Origin: Auriscalpium vulgare
Taxonomy: Eukaryota > Basidiomycota > Agaricomycetes > Russulales > Auriscalpiaceae
Assembly (NCBI GenBank): GCA_019915015.1
Contig: JAHBBC010000001.1
Location: 248,001 to 312,000, forward strand
Reading direction: 5' to 3'
Length of the DNA: 64,000 nt
Made by a program: the position numbers and the translations under genes. Of the stretch, positions 10,234 to 19,410 are shown piece after piece. Every line of letters starts with the position of its first letter. Within the stretch, counting starts at the first letter, position 1. The notes below the pieces were generated by a model. The model worked only from the letters and a program-made list of their open reading frames with translations. It made no database searches and was not told the DNA's origin.

Positions 10234-11445
10234 GCTGAGGCTGGATCGCAGACTCGTATGCACTGAAGATATTGACGAGCTTGGCTGGCAGCTGGCCGGT
10301 ATATGCCGCATCAAATGGTGAGCGAGATCGCGGGCGGGCGTCGACTTGTCACCGTGGTCAGGGCAGAGAGAAGCTGGCGCTGCGGGGAGACCGGACGCGC
10401 CACAACCCTATAACAACCGCGCACGTGCCACCGACGCGTCGACGCGTTGTTTGCTCCCCCTCCTCGCGCCAAACACCCCGCCGGTACATAAACCCGCCCG
10501 CGCGCAAATTCGCTCCCACCGTCCCTTCCCTCTTCCCACCATGATCGCCCGCCCGCCCGCTCGCCCAGCTCCCCTCATCCTGGTCTTTTTCGCTCCTGGC
10601 CATGTATTCCGCACAGTTTTCGAGAGGGTAGTTATGTGCGCTCGGTGGATTCTCAAGCGTGCGTACTTTGTGCGTACTCGTAGTTTATCATTTTGCATTT
10701 TCTGATAGCGCATTCCATTTGTGCGACATAGGACGACGAGTAACGTTCAACACGATGACGTATGGTCATGGTACGAGCGTGGCGGCCGCAAGAGAACATC
10801 GGTATCAACTCGGGTAAGTACTTGACTTTATACGCCGGCGCTGATAAACAACTGACTGTGACTCAGCTCATACCAGAATGATTGTCGTACGTCGCCTATC
10901 ACAGACTCTCTTCCGCGACAACCACCTTTCCATGATCACCGACATCTTAGTAGAGTCTCCACATAGATTAGGTGTTGTCGCCCTCGTCTTCGGTAATGGT
11001 CCAAACCGCTGTCGCTCGACATGTAGGCAGCATCCTTAGCGTATTCTCCCATCATCTACTGTATTCTCTCATGCGCGTACAATCTGGTCAATGTATGCGC
11101 CTTTGTATTCAGCCCTGCTTGTATGGCTAATCGCGCACAATAATGCGAGCATACACTCCTCGTAATGCTACCTATAACTACTTCAAGTACTTAATGTGAT
11201 GCTGCGGACCGCTCTAAAAGACCGCACGAGACAGCGCGCGAGGTCTGGCAGCTGGATGTCTCGCTGTAATACACCGCAGGCGGCAGGTCGACATTGCCTC
11301 ACCGACGCCAGCGAGCACGCGCGAGGCGAGCCTTACTCATACAATACAATGTCTGCGGGTCAGCGACCAGGAGACTGGCTTTACACCTGTTGACCGTGGT
11401 GCACGTATGGAGAAGGTTCGAGGCCCTAAAGCAGGAGGCATGAAC
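10234..11445 (+). repeat. X-family repeat, copy X1 (left of the retroelement)
   Basis: This 1.21-kb segment recurs at 16066-17273 with only scattered differences, nearly all in the first 200 bp. It contains a TATA-like box (GGTACATAAA near 10490), the leader ORF, a good GT-AG intron candidate (about 10812-10866) and a downstream exon-like stretch. Its right edge abuts the retroelement terminal repeat exactly at 11446. The homologous copy X0 shows that the natural continuation is the sequence found after X2. Confidence 0.85.
10541..10705 (+). CDS. Short hydrophobic leader ORF, 54 aa (X1)
   Basis: Starts MIARPPARPAP, then the LILVFFAPGHVFRTV core shared with X0 and X2. A potential donor lies at GGTAGTTATG just after the core, so the printed C-terminus may be intronic read-through. 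Predicted signal anchor; no known family. Confidence 0.4.
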   Translation: MIARPPARPAPLILVFFAPGHVFRTVFERVVMCARWILKRAYFVRTRSLSFCIF

Positions 11446-11549
11446 TGTTACAGTCAAAGGCTTTGGTTTGAGTAGGGGTCGATGCACGTGGCGCGCGCTC
11501 CGGCCGGCCCGCTGCTTTATACTTAGTTCCCTTTCTTCCTCCTCGTATA
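11446..11549 (+). repeat. Left 104-bp terminal direct repeat (E1)
   Basis: Identical to 15962-16065. Contains a TTTATACTTAG TATA-like motif near 11516 and a pyrimidine tract, as expected of the promoter and start of the element's transcript. Confidence 0.9.
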
Positions 11550-11579
11550 TACCCCGGGCCTGCGGGTGGTGGCAGGACG

Positions 11580-11657
11580 TCCTCGTCTCTTACGCCCCGC
11601 TCGCAGGTAGGTTCACTATATTTTACCTAGTCCTCGTCTCTTACGCCCCGCTCGCAG
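11580..11657 (+). repeat. Pair of 27-bp direct repeats in the element leader
   Basis: Positions 11580-11606 recur exactly at 11631-11657. The 24 bases between start GTAGG and end CTAG, like a miniature intron. They lie just upstream of the gag start. Confidence 0.85.
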
Positions 11658-11680
11658 TGCGATTTTCGTGCCCTCAGTGC

Positions 11681-12937
11681 ATGAGCCCTAAGCGCACACG
11701 AGGCCCCGACGGACGCTTTCTACCTAAGAACACACCTGAGCCACTCGACCTTTCACTCATCATGGCTCCCTCGAACGACACTTCCGGCTCTGGCTCGTCC
11801 TCCGGCGCGCAACAACCCGTCACACCCCCAGTCAATACCCCGGCACTGCAGGCGCCCGCGGTCCCGCCGCCCGATAACGGCACTCAGACGCCCGCGGCCG
11901 TCGTGCCGTCGCCCGACCCCATGATGGCCGCGCTCACCGCTCAGCTCCAGCGCATCTTCGCCCCCATGCTCCTACAACATCAGGCCGACGTTGAGGAGTC
12001 GGTCCAGCGCGTCCTCGGCGTGCAGCAGGCTGAGCTGCAAAGCATCCGCGCCACTCTCGCAGTGACGCCGGCACCCGCGGCAGCGGCACAGCCACTCGCC
12101 GCCCCCACATTCGCCGCACTGCCGACCACGCCGGCGGCAGTCCCGATCCAGCACGCGCAACCCGTTCCGTCCTACGCCCCGCCCCTCACACAGAACCCCG
12201 CCGCCGGTGCGTCCTTCTCTTTTTATCAGGACTACCCTTGGATCGGGGCGGCAGTCATCACATCCATCTTCGCCCACGAGTTCCGCGCGGCGGATCTCTG
12301 GAAGCTGGACATCCGGAATCGGGACAAGAAGACGAAGAAGACGATCGGAATCGGGCATTCCGATCAGATCGAAATCGTCGACGAGGCCGGCGCGGACTAC
12401 CGCTCCGCTTCCTCCCTCCTCATCCCCCTCCAAACTTTCTTCAACATCATCCTCGGCGGGCTCAGTAACTCCGGCGCCACCGCCCCCGTCATCGCCGGCA
12501 TCGCGCACGGCTTCAACGCGTACACCGCCCAGCTACTGGACTTCTCTATGACGCACGAGTGGGCCGCAGTGTACGACTATCATTGTCTCTTTTTCGACAC
12601 TCGCATTCGCGAGATGTCGCACGCCATCTACACGGGCTGGCGCACCATTGACACACGGATCCAGGCCATGCGCCTTTTCGGGCGCCTGCGCGCGCAGGCA
12701 CCAGCGCCTTCTTCCCAATCGGGCGGGAAGAAGAAGCCGCAGCAGCCGCAGCATCAATCGTCACACGGTGGGCAGCAACAGCAGCAGGGCGCGTCGCAGT
12801 CCAGCGGCCCCTGCCTCAAGTTCAACACCGGGCAGTGCCAAACCACTCCCTGTCATTGGGGTCGCGCGCACACCTGCCTCGTATGCGGCAAGGCGCACGG
12901 CGCCCACGAGCACGAGGCAAAGTCCAAATCGGGCTAG
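11681..12937 (+). CDS. Gag-like protein of the retroelement
   Basis: The start at ATG 11681 is chosen because it follows the leader repeats and begins MSPKRTRGPDGRF; the open frame itself extends upstream. About 418 residues. The N-terminal third is Pro/Ala/Ser/Thr-rich, followed by a helical, globular-looking middle (SFYQDYPWIGAAV ... YDYHCLFFDTRIREM) and a C-terminal Gln/Ser linker. The tail carries clustered Cys and His (C-x7-C-x4-C-x5-H and C-x2-C-x4-H), a probable nucleic-acid-binding zinc knuckle like those of other fungal tyrosine-recombinase retroelements. It packages element RNA by family inference. Its stop at 12935-12937 is 10 nt before the RT start. Confidence 0.8.
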   Translation: MSPKRTRGPDGRFLPKNTPEPLDLSLIMAPSNDTSGSGSSSGAQQPVTPPVNTPALQAPAVPPPDNGTQTPAAVVPSPDPMMAALTAQLQRIFAPMLLQHQADVEESVQRVLGVQQAELQSIRATLAVTPAPAAAAQPLAAPTFAALPTTPAAVPIQHAQPVPSYAPPLTQNPAAGASFSFYQDYPWIGAAVITSIFAHEFRAADLWKLDIRNRDKKTKKTIGIGHSDQIEIVDEAGADYRSASSLLIPLQTFFNIILGGLSNSGATAPVIAGIAHGFNAYTAQLLDFSMTHEWAAVYDYHCLFFDTRIREMSHAIYTGWRTIDTRIQAMRLFGRLRAQAPAPSSQSGGKKKPQQPQHQSSHGGQQQQQGASQSSGPCLKFNTGQCQTTPCHWGRAHTCLVCGKAHGAHEHEAKSKSG

Positions 12938-12946
12938 GATCTTGGC

Positions 12947-15559
12947 ATGACGCTCGCGCACGTTGCGCCACCATCCTCACACGGCATATCACCGGTCACA
13001 GGCTCCCTCGCTTCCCCGGCTTTTTCCCCACTCGGCATTCCCCCCGCGCGTCCAAACACGGACCCGCGCGCCAACCACCCCGATCTCAACTCCGGCCCTC
13101 TCCCCACCGTCTCATCCCCCCTTGTTCATGACGCCTGGGCTCATTACTTATCAGACTACCCCGACCCCCTGTTTGTAGAGTCCCTGCTTAATATAATCCG
13201 CTTCGGTGCCAACATCGGCTTTACGGGAGATCGCGAAATTACGCACCACGGCGCTAATCTCAAATCGGCCCTCGAGTCCCCCGATGCGGTCACATCTGAC
13301 ATCGCCACCCAGCTCAAACGCGGCTGCTCCGCCGGCCCGTTCGACCGCGCCCCGTTCCCGCACTTCCGCGTGTCTCCCCTTGGGGCAGTCACTCGCAAAC
13401 GCTCGACGAAAGTCCGCCGCATCCACCATCTCTCCGCGCCCGACGGGAGCTCGGTGAACAACGGCATCCCCGATTCGGAAGGCACGATCGAATACGACAT
13501 GTTTCGATGCGCAGTCGATGATTTGATCGCATCAGGAGCCGGCTCCCTGATGATCAAACTCGATTTGGAACAAGCATTCCGCCACATCCCGGTCCGTCCT
13601 GCAGACTGGCCCCTACTCGGGTTTTCCTGGGCAGGACAGCTGTTCTACGACCTCGTGCTCGCCTTCGGCCTACGCTCCGCACCGTATATTTTCAATTTAT
13701 TTGCGGAAGCGCTTCACTGGATAATCCAGCGGCACATCCCGGCCCGTCTACGTCACTATCTCGACGACTTCCTGGCGATCTTCGCGCCAGGGACGCCCCC
13801 GCAGCTCGTGCAGGACGCCCTCGATTGGGCTCTCGAATTGGGAAAGGCGCTCGGCCTGACCTTTCAGCCGGAGAAAGTCTCTGGCCCTGCCCAGGTCATT
13901 GACTTTCTGGGCCTTATCCTCGATTCGAATCTGATGGAAGCTCGCCTTCCATCAGAAAAGCACGAGATCTTGACCGAACTCCTGGACGAATGGTCCACGA
14001 AGTCTCACTGCACGCTGCGCGAGCTGCAGGAGCTGACCGGATATCTCCAGTTCGTGTCACAGGTCATCCCGCTGTCCCGGGCGTTCCTGCACAACGCATA
14101 TCGCTTCTCGTCGACGTTCCGAGATCAGCACGCGCGGCGGCGCTTACCAGGCGCCGTCCGCCGAGATCTTGCTCGGTGGCGTTCGATCGCCACTCACTGG
14201 AACGGGGTCCACTTCTTAGCGCCGTCCCGCGAAGAAGTTCATATTCACACAGACGCCAGCGGCGCCAAAGGCATTGGCGGCGTCTTCGGCACCCACTGGT
14301 TCGCATGCCGCCTCCCGCGGCGCATGCGCCACCGCGACATCCAATTCAAGGAACTGTTCGCGGTCGTCCACGCGGTTCTCTGCTGGGGGGAGAAACTTCG
14401 GGGCAAACACGTCATCTTCCATATCGACAATCAGGCTGTGGCAATCGCCTTGCAATCTCTCTCGATCCGATCTACACCCACGATGGATCTGCTGCGCCGC
14501 TTCCTGGATCTCGCCTGCCGCCTCGATCTCACTTTTTCTCCTTTTTGGATCGCTACAAAGTCTAATCCGCTCGCTGACGCCGCTTCTCGTTTTTTATATT
14601 CCCGATTATTTGAACTGGCCCCGTACCTCGACCCGCAGCCTTCCTACCGGCGCCTCCCATGGAATGGTACGAACGCTATCGCCAATGGCCCGCGCCCGTC
14701 GCTTTTTACCTTTGGCACGGCATCGCGTCCAGTACCCGGTCTACCTACGCAGTCGGCCAGCGCTCGTACATCCAGTTCGTCCAGCTACACGGCCTGGCCA
14801 ATCCCGACGGATCAATCCTCCCCGCATCCCTCGGAAGTATTCTCGCGTGGTGCAGCAACCTTGCCGGCAGGGTGCAGCCCAAGACGATCAAAGCATATCT
14901 CACTCACGTCAGATCCATGCACGTTGAAGCCGACTTACCCTTTTCAGCCGTCGGGTCTCCCACAGTCGGCAGACTTATCCGGGGCATCAAACGCTATCAC
15001 GGGGAGCGCGGACGTAAGCCCAAACAGCCGATCACGCTCTCCGTCCTCCGAGCCCTCCTCGCGCACCTGGAGCCTGGACCCCTCTACCCCACCATTTACG
15101 CCGCTTGCTGCCTCGCATACGCGGGCTTCCTCAGGTGCGGGGAATTCACTTCGAAAAACGGCGCCTACAGCCCCGACTTTCACGTCACCCGCGGATCACT
15201 CACGCTTCTCCCGGATGCCGAGCACCCGTCCTATCTCCAACTCGTCCTCCCAGCCTCCAAAACCGATCCCTTCCGCAAGGGGATCACGATCACGATCTCG
15301 GCCGCACCAGGGCAGCCCACAGACCCTGTCGCCGCCATCCGCTCACTCCTGGCCAGCGAGCCCCGCGCCGCTAACGCGCCGCTCTTCGAGCAGTCGCCAG
15401 GCGTCCCGCTCACGCGGGACAAATTCATACACGCCATACGCAGCGCGCTCTCCCGCGCCGGTCTGGAGTCTGGCGCCTTCTCAGGGCACAGCTTCCGCCG
15501 AGGCGCCGCTTCTGCCGCGGCATCGGCTGGGTTCTCCGACTACGAGATCCAGCTGCTAG
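12947..15559 (+). CDS. Reverse transcriptase-RNase H polyprotein
   Basis: ATG 12947 opens an 870-codon frame; the recognisable protein ends near 14650. The RT domain shows SGAGSLMIKLDLEQAFRHI (first catalytic Asp), LAFGLRSAPYIF, and the YLDD active site at 13757-13768. RNase H follows with HTDASGAKGIGG (about 14240), a Glu in FKELFAVVHA, and HIDNQAVAIAL, ending NPLADAASR. It copies element RNA into DNA. From about 14660 to 15559 the frame stays open but is Ser/Pro/Arg-rich and overlaps the recombinase in another frame, so that tail is probably a shadow. Alternatively it marks fusion by a -1 frameshift, since the recombinase lies in the -1 frame. Confidence 0.85.
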   Translation: MTLAHVAPPSSHGISPVTGSLASPAFSPLGIPPARPNTDPRANHPDLNSGPLPTVSSPLVHDAWAHYLSDYPDPLFVESLLNIIRFGANIGFTGDREITHHGANLKSALESPDAVTSDIATQLKRGCSAGPFDRAPFPHFRVSPLGAVTRKRSTKVRRIHHLSAPDGSSVNNGIPDSEGTIEYDMFRCAVDDLIASGAGSLMIKLDLEQAFRHIPVRPADWPLLGFSWAGQLFYDLVLAFGLRSAPYIFNLFAEALHWIIQRHIPARLRHYLDDFLAIFAPGTPPQLVQDALDWALELGKALGLTFQPEKVSGPAQVIDFLGLILDSNLMEARLPSEKHEILTELLDEWSTKSHCTLRELQELTGYLQFVSQVIPLSRAFLHNAYRFSSTFRDQHARRRLPGAVRRDLARWRSIATHWNGVHFLAPSREEVHIHTDASGAKGIGGVFGTHWFACRLPRRMRHRDIQFKELFAVVHAVLCWGEKLRGKHVIFHIDNQAVAIALQSLSIRSTPTMDLLRRFLDLACRLDLTFSPFWIATKSNPLADAASRFLYSRLFELAPYLDPQPSYRRLPWNGTNAIANGPRPSLFTFGTASRPVPGLPTQSASARTSSSSSYTAWPIPTDQSSPHPSEVFSRGAATLPAGCSPRRSKHISLTSDPCTLKPTYPFQPSGLPQSADLSGASNAITGSADVSPNSRSRSPSSEPSSRTWSLDPSTPPFTPLAASHTRASSGAGNSLRKTAPTAPTFTSPADHSRFSRMPSTRPISNSSSQPPKPIPSARGSRSRSRPHQGSPQTLSPPSAHSWPASPAPLTRRSSSSRQASRSRGTNSYTPYAARSPAPVWSLAPSQGTASAEAPLLPRHRLGSPTTRSSC

Positions 15560-15708
15560 GTCGCTGGCGGAGCGACGCCTACCGCCTGTACCTAGAGGTG
15601 GACCGGCCCAGGCTTGTCCACCTCTCGCGCGCCCTCCATGATGTGGCCCTCTCCCCAGGCACCGCTGCCGACCCGCTGGGTTTCCGCGGCACCAACGTGT
15701 TGGCCTGA
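14659..15708 (+). CDS. Tyrosine recombinase (integrase) of the retroelement
   Basis: 349 codons from ATG 14659. The N-terminal core-binding part (residues 20-110) contains STRSTYAVGQRSYIQFV. The catalytic domain shows the first Arg in GFLRCGEF (R159), a candidate Lys in LPASKTDPFRKG, the H-x-x-R box in SGHSFRRG (H277, R280), Trp303 in LGRWRSDAY at the third box, and the likely nucleophile Tyr311 in YRLYL (Tyr308 is the alternative). All catalytic positions are intact. It would insert the circular DNA copy by site-specific recombination in the nucleus. Its frame is -1 relative to the RT ORF and its first 900 nt overlap the open RT frame, so expression is by frameshift, re-initiation or a separate transcript. 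Confidence 0.9.
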   Translation: MEWYERYRQWPAPVAFYLWHGIASSTRSTYAVGQRSYIQFVQLHGLANPDGSILPASLGSILAWCSNLAGRVQPKTIKAYLTHVRSMHVEADLPFSAVGSPTVGRLIRGIKRYHGERGRKPKQPITLSVLRALLAHLEPGPLYPTIYAACCLAYAGFLRCGEFTSKNGAYSPDFHVTRGSLTLLPDAEHPSYLQLVLPASKTDPFRKGITITISAAPGQPTDPVAAIRSLLASEPRAANAPLFEQSPGVPLTRDKFIHAIRSALSRAGLESGAFSGHSFRRGAASAAASAGFSDYEIQLLGRWRSDAYRLYLEVDRPRLVHLSRALHDVALSPGTAADPLGFRGTNVLA

Positions 15709-15961
15709 TGCGTGCCCATCAGGGTTTCGCCGACGGTTCTCCGGGACCGCAATCCCATCACGTTGCCCCGCACACCACGTCCACGCAAAGTGGCGGGTAC
15801 GCTCCTGAATTGCCTGGTACGCTCATAGCCGCCGCGTAGCGGCGACTTCTCTTTTCTTTCTCGCTTTCGTTTACGCGCCTCAGCGCTTTTCTTATCTCTC
15901 TTATCTTTCATTCATTCTGCTATCTACTTGACCTTCTCTTATCTCGCAGAACAGGCATCGA

Positions 15962-16065
15962 TGTTACAGTCAAAGGCTTTGGTTTGAGTAGGGGTCGATG
16001 CACGTGGCGCGCGCTCCGGCCGGCCCGCTGCTTTATACTTAGTTCCCTTTCTTCCTCCTCGTATA
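15962..16065 (+). repeat. Right 104-bp terminal direct repeat (E2)
   Basis: Identical to 11446-11549. It follows about 250 nt of untranslated sequence after the recombinase stop. It ends exactly where X2 begins (16066). Confidence 0.9.
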
Positions 16066-17273
16066 GCTGAGGCTGGATCGCAGACTCGTATGCACTGAAG
16101 ATATTGACGAGCTTGGATGGCAGCTGGCCGGTATATGCCGCATCGAATGGTGAGCGAAATCGCGGGCGGGCGTCGACTTGTCAACGTGGTCAGGGCAGAG
16201 AGAAGCTGGGCTGGCGCTGCGGGAAGACCATAACCCTATAACAACCGCGCACGTGCCACCGACGCGTCGACGCGTTGTTTGCTCCCCCTCCTCGCGCCAA
16301 ACACCCCGCCGGTACATAAACCCGCCCGCGCGCAAATTCGCTCCCACCGTCCCTTCCCTCTTCCCACCATGATCGCCCGCCCGCCCGCTCGCCCAGCTCC
16401 CCTCATCCTGGTCTTTTTCGCTCCTGGCCATGTATTCCGCACAGTTTTCGAGAGGGTAGTTATGTGCGCTCGGTGGATTCTCAAGCGTGCGTACTTTGTG
16501 CGTACTCGTAGTTTATCATTTTGCATTTTCTGATAGCGCATTCCATTTGTGCGACATAGGACGACGAGTAACGTTCAACACGATGACGTATGGTCATGGT
16601 ACGAGCGTGGCGGCCGCAAGAGAACATCGGTATCAACTCGGGTAAGTACTTGACTTTATACGCCGGCGCTGATAAACAACTGACTGTGACTCAGCTCATA
16701 CCAGAATGATTGTCGTACGTCGCCTATCACAGACTCTCTTCCGCGACAACCACCTTTCCATGATCACCGACATCTTAGTAGAGTCTCCACATAGATTAGG
16801 TGTTGTCGCCCTCGTCTTCGGTAATGGTCCAAACCGCTGTCGCTCGACATGTAGGCAGCATCCTTAGCGTATTCTCCCATCATCTACTGTATTCTCTCAT
16901 GCGCGTACAATCTGGTCAATGTATGCGCCTTTGTATTCAGCCCTGCTTGTATGGCTAATCGCGCACAATAATGCGAGCATACACTCCTCGTAATGCTACC
17001 TATAACTACTTCAAGTACTTAATGTGATGCTGCGGACCGCTCTAAAAGACCGCACGAGACAGCGCGCGAGGTCTGGCAGCTGGATGTCTCGCTGTAATAC
17101 ACCGCAGGCGGCAGGTCGACATTGCCTCACCGACGCCAGCGAGCACGCGCGAGGCGAGCCTTACTCATACAATACAATGTCTGCGGGTCAGCGACCAGGA
17201 GACTGGCTTTACACCTGTTGACCGTGGTGCACGTATGGAGAAGGTTCGAGGCCCTAAAGCAGGAGGCATGAAC
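16066..17273 (+). repeat. X-family repeat, copy X2 (right of the retroelement)
   Basis: Near-identical to 10234-11445. Differences cluster in the first 200 bp (for example an extra GCTGG near 16210 and a short deletion near 16228); from about 16240 onward I saw no change. Its right edge continues CGTCCAGCG, matching the order seen in the diverged copy X0. X2 is therefore joined to the ancestral right flank. Confidence 0.85.
16369..16533 (+). CDS. Short hydrophobic leader ORF, 54 aa (X2)
   Basis: Same sequence as the X1 leader: MIARPP start and LILVFFAPGHVFRTV core. It lies within X2, so it is a duplicate and not independent evidence for the X1 reading. Confidence 0.4.
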   Translation: MIARPPARPAPLILVFFAPGHVFRTVFERVVMCARWILKRAYFVRTRSLSFCIF

Positions 17274-17424
17274 CGTCCAGCGAGCCTGCAAGGACCATTT
17301 CTTCTTCTCGAGAAAATGCGGAATGATCAGAGAGCAGGATGCCCTTGCGTGCAGCCGCATCCGGAACGCGAGAGGCCGCCGAATTTATATTGCTGGCCGA
17401 TCAGAGCCCCACTTCAGCGCGTAT

Positions 17425-19410
17425 GAATTATATGCGCCGTCGTCACGGGCATCTTGCAGACCATACATCTATGCCGTCTTTGCTACCTCCAGGACAACAT
17501 CCACCGAGTCGGATATAGAGGCGTGCATAGACGACCTCGAGCTGGTTCCCGTGCTGCATAGCTCAACTGGGAGATCCACAGTTGTCTCCTCTTCCCCGCA
17601 GGGCGGCAGTCGCGCCGCTGGTGTCGCTGTCTGGGCATACGTGGCGAATTGGATTGCGGTAAGATTTTCTGGAGCGGACATGACGGTGTCGGCATAGGAC
17701 CGCCGCGATGCGCAGATGACGATGATGACAGTGGGATACATTCCCTGCACGAGGCCAGCCAGCCTTCAGATAGTGCGCGCTACAAGTAGGCGAGAGAAAC
17801 GCACCGTGAGCTGTGGGAGTAGGTTGATGAAGCGGTACAGCGCATGCTGTTGTGTGGAGGTGAACGGCCATACGATGACCAAGGATAACTGCGCATCAGA
17901 GGTCAGGTAACCGCCAACAAGCAGAAAGCCGGACGGAAGATATACCCAGAAGGTGCAATATACGGCGCCGGACTCCACGAGTAGGAGAAGAACCGCCAGC
18001 GCGCGATCGCGTCCAATTCTGATGGGCACCGCCTGCGAGGAACGATGGTGGATCCTGATACCTTCTTAGCACCAGCACGAGTATCGCGCGAGAAGGAGGT
18101 TGACGTGCTCACCAAGCACGGTACCCAATCAAACCGGTAGAGACGCCGTTTGTGAGGAGCGTAAGCACGAGGCTTGCGAAATAGAGCTGGACGGGCAGGA
18201 AGTCCCACAGCTTGCCCCGATCGGTGCCGATGCAGGCGGCTTGTGAGCCACCGCGTTCGCAAGAAAGGGCTGTCGCGACGATCAGTGCGAGCTGCGCCAG
18301 AACGACAGCGGATGTGCAGAAGAGGAGGAATAGAGGAATGACGACGATGCGCCAGCTGTGGGTCCAGATGACCCACACACGCCAGACTACGATCGCGTCT
18401 CCAAAAATGAACTGTGTATGATTAGATCCATCTAAGTACTTTCGTAGGTTTGCTTACATGGATGGCTGGAATCGAATACGAAAAGTCATCAAGGATGCTG
18501 TATGGTTTCGCAGAGTTTTTCGTCGCGTTGTTGACGGGATCGAACGCCAAGAATTGAAGGTATTCAACAGTGTTGAGCACTACGCTGGCGGTCGACACCA
18601 GGTACATGACGAGTGTCGCGCCGATGAGGCATTTGTTTGTGAAATTTCTCTTAATGTTCCGACTGCGGGATGCCAAGGGATGTCATTGGCGGCGGATGGA
18701 CGAAGGGGGCAGCGCGCTCACAAGAGTATGAACAGAGTATAGGCACAGAGAAGCGAATATATGCCTGCCGATAAGCGTCAGAGAGCTGATGCTGGTGCAT
18801 GAAGCTGGAGCTGACCGTGGATATAAAAGTCGGCGAGCAGGGCGAGTGCAGTAACCTGGACTGGCAGGAGAGGCATGCGCTGCTCCGACGACGTATGTAG
18901 GATACGAGGAAAAGAGGTACGTACTGCGACCCGGATCATTTAACACCAGCCAAGGCGAATGTGTTACCGGGGATTCGCACGACGCCGCAGGGTGCCAAGT
19001 TCTCCGGTATGTCTCCATCGCAGCAGATTGATGGTTCGTCGATATGGAAGTGCCTGATATGGGCACCGAGTAACCGTCGCGCGTCCGCCTGCCGTCCGAG
19101 ACCCCGCACAGACGGTCCTGGTCCCGCTAAGCTTCAGCATGGATTGGTGTGATGTCGTCAGGGCGCAGGAAGGAACTGCGCTTGATATGCAAAACCACGG
19201 CTGCGTGAGAGGCTCTTGTGCCATGAGCGCCTTCGAGGGCCAACACTGAGACTCTGATGGAGATGAGTTGCCACATGAGCGACGGCACAATGGAGGAAAC
19301 GAGCTAACCATGTGAGGTCGGCCATCGAAGCGTTCGCGTCGGAGAGAGATCATTTGTTATGACTCGGGGCGCCGCAGCCCTTGACACGCACCGCATTCCG
19401 ATCGCGCGAG
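17425..19410. repeat. Inverted repeat arm containing A1 (partner 60562-62527)
   Basis: The reverse complement of this 2-kb segment matches 60562-62527 throughout coding, intron and flanking sequence, including the upstream ORF-like stretch 18964-19353 / 60622-61011. High similarity in introns and flanks implies recent duplication or gene conversion. Confidence 0.9.
17469..18876 (-). CDS. Seven-helix membrane protein, family A (A1)
   Basis: Seven exons by comparison with A4: ATG 18876-18874 (MPLLPVQV...), stop at 17469-17471. Hydrophobic segments occur in exon 1 (ALALLADFYI), exon 2 (YSLLCAYTLF), exon 3 (LIGATLVMYLVSTASVVL), exon 4 (GDAIVVWRVWVIW, LFLLFCTSAVVLAQ, LYFASLVLTLLTNGV), exon 5 (ALAVLLLLVESGAVYCTF) and exon 7 (GMYPTVIIVICA). 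This fits a seven-helix topology with a short Ser/Thr-rich cytoplasmic tail. The WR-WVIW motif after exon 4 starts recurs in lineage-expanded membrane families of mushrooms. Ligand and partner are unknown; a receptor-like role is inference. No stop or frame error was seen in the exons. Confidence 0.75.

Larger units (their letters stand above)
11446..16065 (+). mobile_element. Ngaro/DIRS-type tyrosine-recombinase retroelement
   Basis: A 4.62-kb element bounded by identical 104-bp direct repeats (11446-11549 and 15962-16065). Order: gag-like ORF, reverse transcriptase with RNase H, then tyrosine recombinase. All frames are open and catalytic motifs are present, so it looks recently active. There is no methyltransferase domain, which separates Ngaro-type from classical DIRS elements, and no aspartic protease or DDE integrase. 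Such elements integrate through a circular intermediate without target duplication. The usual Ngaro A1-B1-A2-B2 split repeats are not evident: the 104-bp repeats could be A1 and A2, but I see no matching B pair. The whole element lies between two 1.2-kb X copies. Confidence 0.85.

Noticed and set aside
14659..15559. Continuation of the RT protein as a 300-aa C-terminal domain
   Set aside because: The frame is Ser/Pro/Arg-biased with no fold-like pattern and overlaps the motif-rich recombinase in another frame. Treated as a shadow.
10234..17273. X1/X2 as long terminal repeats of an LTR retrotransposon
   Set aside because: X also exists alone (X0) with its own flanks, there is no DDE integrase or protease, and the 104-bp repeats lie inside X1/X2.
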